Source: Pachypanchax playfairii (taxonomy: Eukaryota; Chordata; Actinopteri; Cyprinodontiformes; Aplocheilidae). Taken from it: a stretch of 64,000 nt of DNA. Numbering within the stretch: position 1 is the stretch's first letter; the number at the start of each line of letters is the position of its first letter. Where the stretch lies: assembly GCA_006937955.1 (NCBI GenBank), contig SSNP01000290.1:1-64000 (forward strand), written 5' to 3'. The position numbers and the translations under genes were made by a program. Positions 59,169-64,000 of this stretch are shown piece after piece. Below the pieces are notes generated by a model. It did not search any database and was not told where the DNA came from. It saw only the letters and a list, made by a program, of their open reading frames with translations.

Positions 59169-60225
59169 AGAGGCCATTTCATACAAATTTCAGGACTTGG
59201 TGGTTATTTAAGTTTTAATCAGTAATATGAAACATTTTATATCTAAAAAATGTCAGGAAACACTGATTAACAGACCTTTCAATCTGTCTGCGTCAAAATT
59301 GGTTCCGTCAGGCTTCGGCAGCAGCTCGTTCATATTCATTATTCAAATTCGCTGGACTCTGATTGGTTAACAAACTAGCCTATGAGAGCAAGGTATACTG
59401 TTTCCTGCCCCGCTGCGCATGGCAACATCACACGTTCTCTCTTCCTGTTTGCTACATCTTACCCCTCCTTTCCACCGGATGCGTCAGCAGCACGTTACTG
59501 CCGCAGCACGTCATACGCAGCTGATACATACCGCTGTAGTCAACAGAACCCTTTCCATCGCATCCGTCAACAGCACAAGTCGAACGCGTCTCAGGAGTGA
59601 CATCTCGCGGCACGTACGCGGCGGTTCTATTTTTTACACGCTTCGCATCTGAAACGCGCCACAAGTTCGACATTTTGGAAAGAGGAAGACATCTGGCTTG
59701 AAGATCGAGGTTGAAAAACAATTGAAAACAGTTGAAAAACAGTTTCTCACAACTTTGCTTGATTGACATGTGGTGAAGCAGAGACAAATGCTGAACAATG
59801 GCAGTAGTCGACTGGGTTTTGTAGACCCCCGCTGTAAACTTTTCCAAAACCAAAATACGCTCAGAGGGAGCAGCCCTCTGGATATCCTTCATATTTACAT
59901 AAAACGGACAGAACAGAAAACACAAACCTTTTGGAGCCATGTTGTAGTTTTTTTTCTGCTTGTTGTTGTGTATACTGACGAAGTCACGCATCATTTTGTT
60001 AATCTCGCATGACTTCGTGCTCTTTCAATGACAGTTGCTTCCCTGCTGCTACGCGTCTGATACGCACCCGGTAGAAAGGATCGAGCAGCAGAATACGCGA
60101 GCGAGACGTGCTGCTGAGGCATCCGGTGGAAAGGAGTGGTTACGCTACAGCTTTTAGCCAGCAGCATGCTAGGTGTGGTTTCAACTGCGGGAGCTGCCAA
60201 ATACTAACGAACAAAGGAGTTGTGG
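59169..60225 (+). mobile_element. TTAA MITE family with nested insertion (copy 7 of 7)
   Basis: TTAA at 59165-59168, then AGAGGCCATTTCATACAAAT. Interrupted at 59462-60139, resumes at TACGCTACAGCTTTTAGCC, and stops at AGGAGTTGTG (60225), so the 3' third is lost. Confidence 0.88.
59462..60139. mobile_element. Harbinger-like MITE nested in MITE copy 7
   Basis: Target duplication TTA at 59459-59461 and 60140-60142; empty site in copies 3 and 6. Inverted ends of about 33 bp, CCCCTCCTTTCCACCGGATG and (right, reverse complement) CCACTCCTTTCCACCGGATG, continue as GCAGCACG. A 3-bp TTA/TAA duplication is the PIF/Harbinger signature. The long open frame on the minus strand runs through both the element and its flank, so it is not a gene. 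Confidence 0.78.
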
Positions 60226-60896
60226 ATCCAGGAATTTTTTTAAGGATACGAACATAGTACTTTCTATAGTATGTCCACTTGGCGGAGGTCTGCGCTCTCC
60301 GAGTGCTTTTCTAGATATAATTGATGTTCTTCTAGTCACTTAATAACTATTTTGACAATGTCAGGATGTTTATCATTAGTCAAGTTGACAAAATGGTTAA
60401 TTGTGGAAAATACAAGTTTATTTTGCTAATTTTCCCAGGTAATGCGGGGGCAGCTCTCATTTTTAAAGAAGTAATAAAAGAGCAAATTAATTTTTTTAAT
60501 GCAAAAGAAGTGGTTGCACTATCATGAACTGAGAAAAATTTTTGATCCACTTACAGTAATGATCTTCCAGCAGCTTTGGTAGCTGCTTGCAGTTGATGAC
60601 ACTGATTATTTGTTGGTTTATTACACAGTTGGGACAATAGAGCTGCTGACTCAGACAATCAGCAAATTATGTAAATCTGCATCTTTAATTAAACACCATC
60701 TTTGAGTCATCAGAGGCTTAATCAAACATGTAGCACCAACAGATTTAACAAACACATTAAATTCATTACTTGCTTCATGTGAAAAAAATGATCCTGTGGA
60801 GAGGTGTGTATTTACAGGTGGTTAAACAGAAAGTGATTTATTTACACCTGATCTAATAAGATAATGTAAATCAGGAAGTTAAAAAAATAGTTTAAA
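60226..60896. other. Spacer, nothing recognised
   Basis: AT-rich; no signal. Confidence 0.5.
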
Positions 60897-61280
60897 TGTT
60901 GTGATTCATGTCGGTTTCTGTCTCAGTTTTAGGTTGTCCCACACCCTGTTATTATTTGTTTAGATCTTGGGTTTTGCGTTTTGTTTGGGGTTATTTTATC
61001 ATGGTAGTGTTCAGTTAGTATTGGTTATTAGGTGTGTTAATCAGACTCATCTGCCAAACCTGCTACTGCCCAATCACCTTTATAATAACTCAGTATTTAA
61101 GTTGCAGTCTGACAAGAAGAGAACTTTATCTAGATATGAACCTTGACCTCACTAAGGGGGTTTTGTATCTGGGGTTTTTGTACTGAACTGTTATTCCTCA
61201 TATTGCTCTGAATAAATTCTCTTTTTATTTAATATCAGTCCACTCTCTGCCTACTGTTGTTCCAAGACCAGGTCTTAACA
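60897..61280 (+). mobile_element. Solo LTR, Gypsy-like
   Basis: TGTT...AACA ends, with TAAA on both sides (60893-60896 and 61281-61284) as a possible 4-bp target duplication. TATAATAACTCAGTATTTAA promoter-like sequence at about 61080 and AATAAA at about 61211, in LTR order. No internal region. Confidence 0.55.
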
Positions 61281-61296
61281 TAAAACCAACAAGTTT

Positions 61297-61589
61297 AAAG
61301 ACCCACTCCGATGAAAATCATGTTTTTCATGTTGTTTACATGTTCTCGTGACATTTTTCTGAAGGTAGAGGACATATCTTAAGAAAATTAAGCACAAAAT
61401 TGCATTTCTGAGTAAAACAGACTGGTTTTGTGATGCAGAAACTCTACTGGGCAGGTCATAAGCTCCTGCTCTAAGCTAGCAGAAATCTCTCAGCAAATGG
61501 GAAGGGGGGGGAGTGATTCTTTGCGCCAACGGTTCACACCCACAGCTCAGAGGTGAATTGCTAATGAGCTACTGCCGCCATGGAGAAAC
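61297..61589. mobile_element. TTAA MITE left part, cut by a hAT end
   Basis: TTTAAAGACCCACTCCGATG opens a common fish MITE. The sequence is interrupted at 61590 by a CAGTGG hAT terminus. Confidence 0.5.
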
Positions 61590-61674
61590 CAGTGGTAGCT
61601 GGTGAAATATTTTTTGGGTGGGGCTGCATAAATCCAATTAAGTGACGGTCAATAAAATATCTGTAAAGATGAGT
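61590..61674 (+). mobile_element. hAT-type left end, second copy
   Basis: CAGTGGTAGCTGGTGAAATA onward matches 31126-31213 to GAGTTAA. It provides the uninterrupted comparison for the nested Harbinger at 31214. Confidence 0.75.
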
Positions 61675-62749
61675 TAATGTAAACCCTGTATAAAAAAAAC
61701 ATTTTCAACTTCAGTTAAATATTTAACAAAGACTTTATTCAATTGTAAAATAAAAAAATAATCACCAGAACAGGTTGATCTTGTCAGCCAAATGGGCAAA
61801 TTTTGTGTATTAACATTAAATGTTGTAAATAATATCTAATATAATATAAACATTATGTTTGATAATTTTAATTGTCCAGTACTGGATAAACCTCCACAGT
61901 TGTGTCCAGTGTGTCTCAGGAAACCTCCCTCTAAAATAGCTCAAAAGATGATCAGAGTGGGTTAGAATCATAATTTAGGGGGAAATTGTCGAGTTTCTGT
62001 GAACAGCTGATCTAAAAACAAATTTAACCAATCATTGATGTGTGTGCTTTTCTGGTAATGTGACTACTGCAGTTCAGTTCAAACTTTTTCAATTTTATTT
62101 TTGTCATAAGAGGTATTTAGAAAGCCATGTAAAAAAGATTGATAAGACTTATACATCAATTTTATAAACCACCCTTCTGCATCTACAAACAGACGTGATT
62201 GCAAAATTCCAACAGAATTCACATTTCTAAATTGTAACTAAGTTTCAATGGTATTTCAAATACTAAGGAGAGAATAACCGTGAGTGTATCAAGCAAAAAG
62301 TGTGAAACCCTGTATTAGTTTGTATATTGCTTTAAGAAAAATCACATGGATGATGCAGTTACTGTGTTGGAGGGAGGTGAAGTGTCAAGTTGTGTTCATC
62401 AGGAAATGCTACTTATAACTCATTTACATTTGTGCTTAAAAGAGAAGAGGAGACTTTGGTGCTGGTGGTGAGTTTTTGTTTTTATTTTTCCTGGCTCATC
62501 TTTCACTGATATCATGACGCCATTGAGAAAAGGACATTTTCTCCAGTCTGGAATCATTCTGACTGTATAACTCCATATAAGGTTAAAAGAAAACATTTCT
62601 ACTTTTTCTCAGTTAGTCTGAGTGAATCATATTCTAAATCCTTTCTAAAGGAATTAAATGTATCTTTTCATGGTCTTTTTTTAGTTTTTTGTAGCTAAAG
62701 TGTCGATTCTGCTCCACAGAGAACACGGAGGGCAGCTATCCCTGAAGGT
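61675..62749. other. Intergenic DNA, nothing recognised
   Basis: May include the rest of the hAT copy, but I cannot place its right end. No gene. Confidence 0.4.
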
Positions 62750-63172
62750 TGGAGTTTGAGACCCCTGTCTTACACTATTGGTCCACCTTTTGAAGCTATG
62801 GCAGCTTCATCTCTTCTGATAAGACTCTAATCAAAGTTTAGGAGTGTGTTGATGGGATTTTTCACTAAACTTCCAGAGACATATTTACGAGGTCAGACAC
62901 TGATGTAGGATTAGAAGGCCTTGCTCACAGTCTCCTCTCCAATTCATCCTGAATTTGTTCTGTGGGGCTGAGGTCAGGACTCTGTGCAGGCCAGTCAAGT
63001 TCCTCCACAACAAACTCACTCATCCATGTCTATGGACTTTGTGCACAGGTGTACAGTCATGCTGGAACTTAAAGGGGCTATTCCCAAACTGTTCCAACAA
63101 AATTGGAAGGGTGGTATTGTCCACAATATCATAATATGCTGAAGACACACACCATTCATCTCATGTAAAGAG
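62750..63172 (-). pseudogene. Tc1-like transposase C-terminal fragment
   Basis: On the minus strand, broken frames read NSPFKFQHDCTPVHK and, after a frameshift, EELDWPAQSPDL followed by a diverged NPIEHLW-type region. QHDxxPxHK holds the second catalytic Asp, and SPDLNPIEHLW the final acidic residue, in Tc1 transposases. Several stops and indels; a dead copy from a different family than 22060-22470. Confidence 0.75.
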
Positions 63173-64000
63173 CAAAATAAGTAATAATTAAATATCTATA
63201 TCTATCTATCATCTCTACTGTTCATTTTAGTATAAATAAATATTTTTTCCAATGTAATCCAGTTATTGAGTTACGTTGTTTCTGTTCTAGGCAGTAGGGG
63301 GCGCCAAAATCCTTTTTCGCCTAGGGCACCATGCAGCTCAGGGCCGGTCCTGCCCCGTCCTCTCAACTTTAGTGCAATCAGGCAAGTACAGTTTTCCTGC
63401 AAACTACCAATTGTTCTTTGGATTGTCAGACAAAAAAAGCTTGATTGGTCAATCAAGATAACATGTCTCATCTGCTCCATATTTCAGTGGTGGGTTGCTT
63501 TACACCACTGCATCTGACACTTTTCTCTTGGTAATATAAGGCTTGAATGCAGCAGCTTGGTCTGTAGCAAAAAATTGTTGAGTTCTAACAATTTGTGGCA
63601 GAGTTGTTGTTGTTCCCAATAGCTTCTACTTTGTTCTAAAACCGACGGTCAACTATAGAATATTCATTGGGGAGGAAATTAACTTTGTGCACAAGCGGCA
63701 TCCACAGCTGTCAAACCAATAAGTTCATTATGTCCTTTTTCATGTGATTATCTCAGGTTTCATTTGTTCAGACAAACAGAAAGATTTCTTTCTTTACCGT
63801 CACAGGTTTCGTCTGTCCTCTACAGTTTTCTTCAGAAGTGTCACTAGGTGTTTATGTGACATGTCTTTATCAGCTGTTTTTCCCTCTGGGCAAGATCAAC
63901 CTAGCAGATCTGTCAGTTCTGCTATGCTGGCCACACCCACTGCTGTCCAAAGGTGTCTGAAGGAAGAAATCTCAGGTGTGTGAGAACTGGCAGGCCCCGT
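63173..64000. other. Intergenic, with a transposon-end-like patch at 63283-63350
   Basis: GTAGGGGGCGCCAAAATCCT and CTCAGGGCCGGTCCTGCC resemble ends of fish hAT-type elements. The rest is unrecognised. Confidence 0.4.

Noticed and set aside
59452..59994. 180-codon minus-strand frame, the longest in the window
   Set aside because: It runs across the boundary of the nested MITE into the older MITE, so it is an insertion artefact rather than a gene.
20564..64000. Search for exons of the gene expected 5' of pepd in vertebrates (CHST8 or KCTD15 in mammals)
   Set aside because: No sulfotransferase or BTB-domain residues were recognised; a neighbour may lie outside the window.

Overview
The window is vertebrate nuclear DNA, almost certainly from a teleost fish. 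One complete 15-exon host gene reads with canonical splice sites, and everything else I recognise is a fish-type repeat load: GATG-tailed RTE/Rex3-like LINEs, Tc1 and Tigger relics, TTAA-flanked MITEs, Harbinger, hAT and Kolobok pieces, and BEL and Gypsy LTR remnants. I see no bacterial, plasmid or CRISPR features and no tRNA or rRNA genes.

The gene is pepd (prolidase, Xaa-Pro dipeptidase), on the minus strand from the start codon at 20563 to the stop codon at 9002. Fifteen exons join in consistent phase into a 491-residue protein. It keeps all five metal ligands at the human numbering (D276, D287, H370, E412, E452), plus H255 and R398. The 3' flank lies to the left and the promoter to the right, at about 20564-20760. 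The promoter carries two GTCACGTG arms in mirror arrangement just upstream of the ATG.

Layout. 1-4200: AT-rich hairpins, three diverged copies of a hairpin-rich repeat, a broken THAP-domain (Kolobok-like) transposon and a U6 snRNA-like sequence. 4387-5899: copy 1 of an inverted duplication, with a later 295-bp insertion. 5900-8700: promoter-like DNA and an inverted-repeat element. 8700-20760: pepd, with LINE, MITE and LTR insertions in its introns. 20367-21802: copy 2 of the inverted duplication, spanning the pepd 5' flank, exon 1 and the start of intron 1. 21803-64000: over 40 kb with no recognisable host exon, containing transposon fossils separated by long repeat-poor stretches.

The most notable observation is that pepd is bracketed by inverted copies of its own 5' region. 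The copy beyond its 3' end lacks the core promoter and exon 1, cut exactly at the exon 1 splice donor. Also notable are a U6 variant whose 5' stem is rewritten but still pairs, seven copies of one roughly 575-bp TTAA-flanked MITE (some paired head to head, one carrying a nested Harbinger-like insertion), and a hAT-type element that contains Harbinger gene remnants. I found no convincing new multi-gene system.
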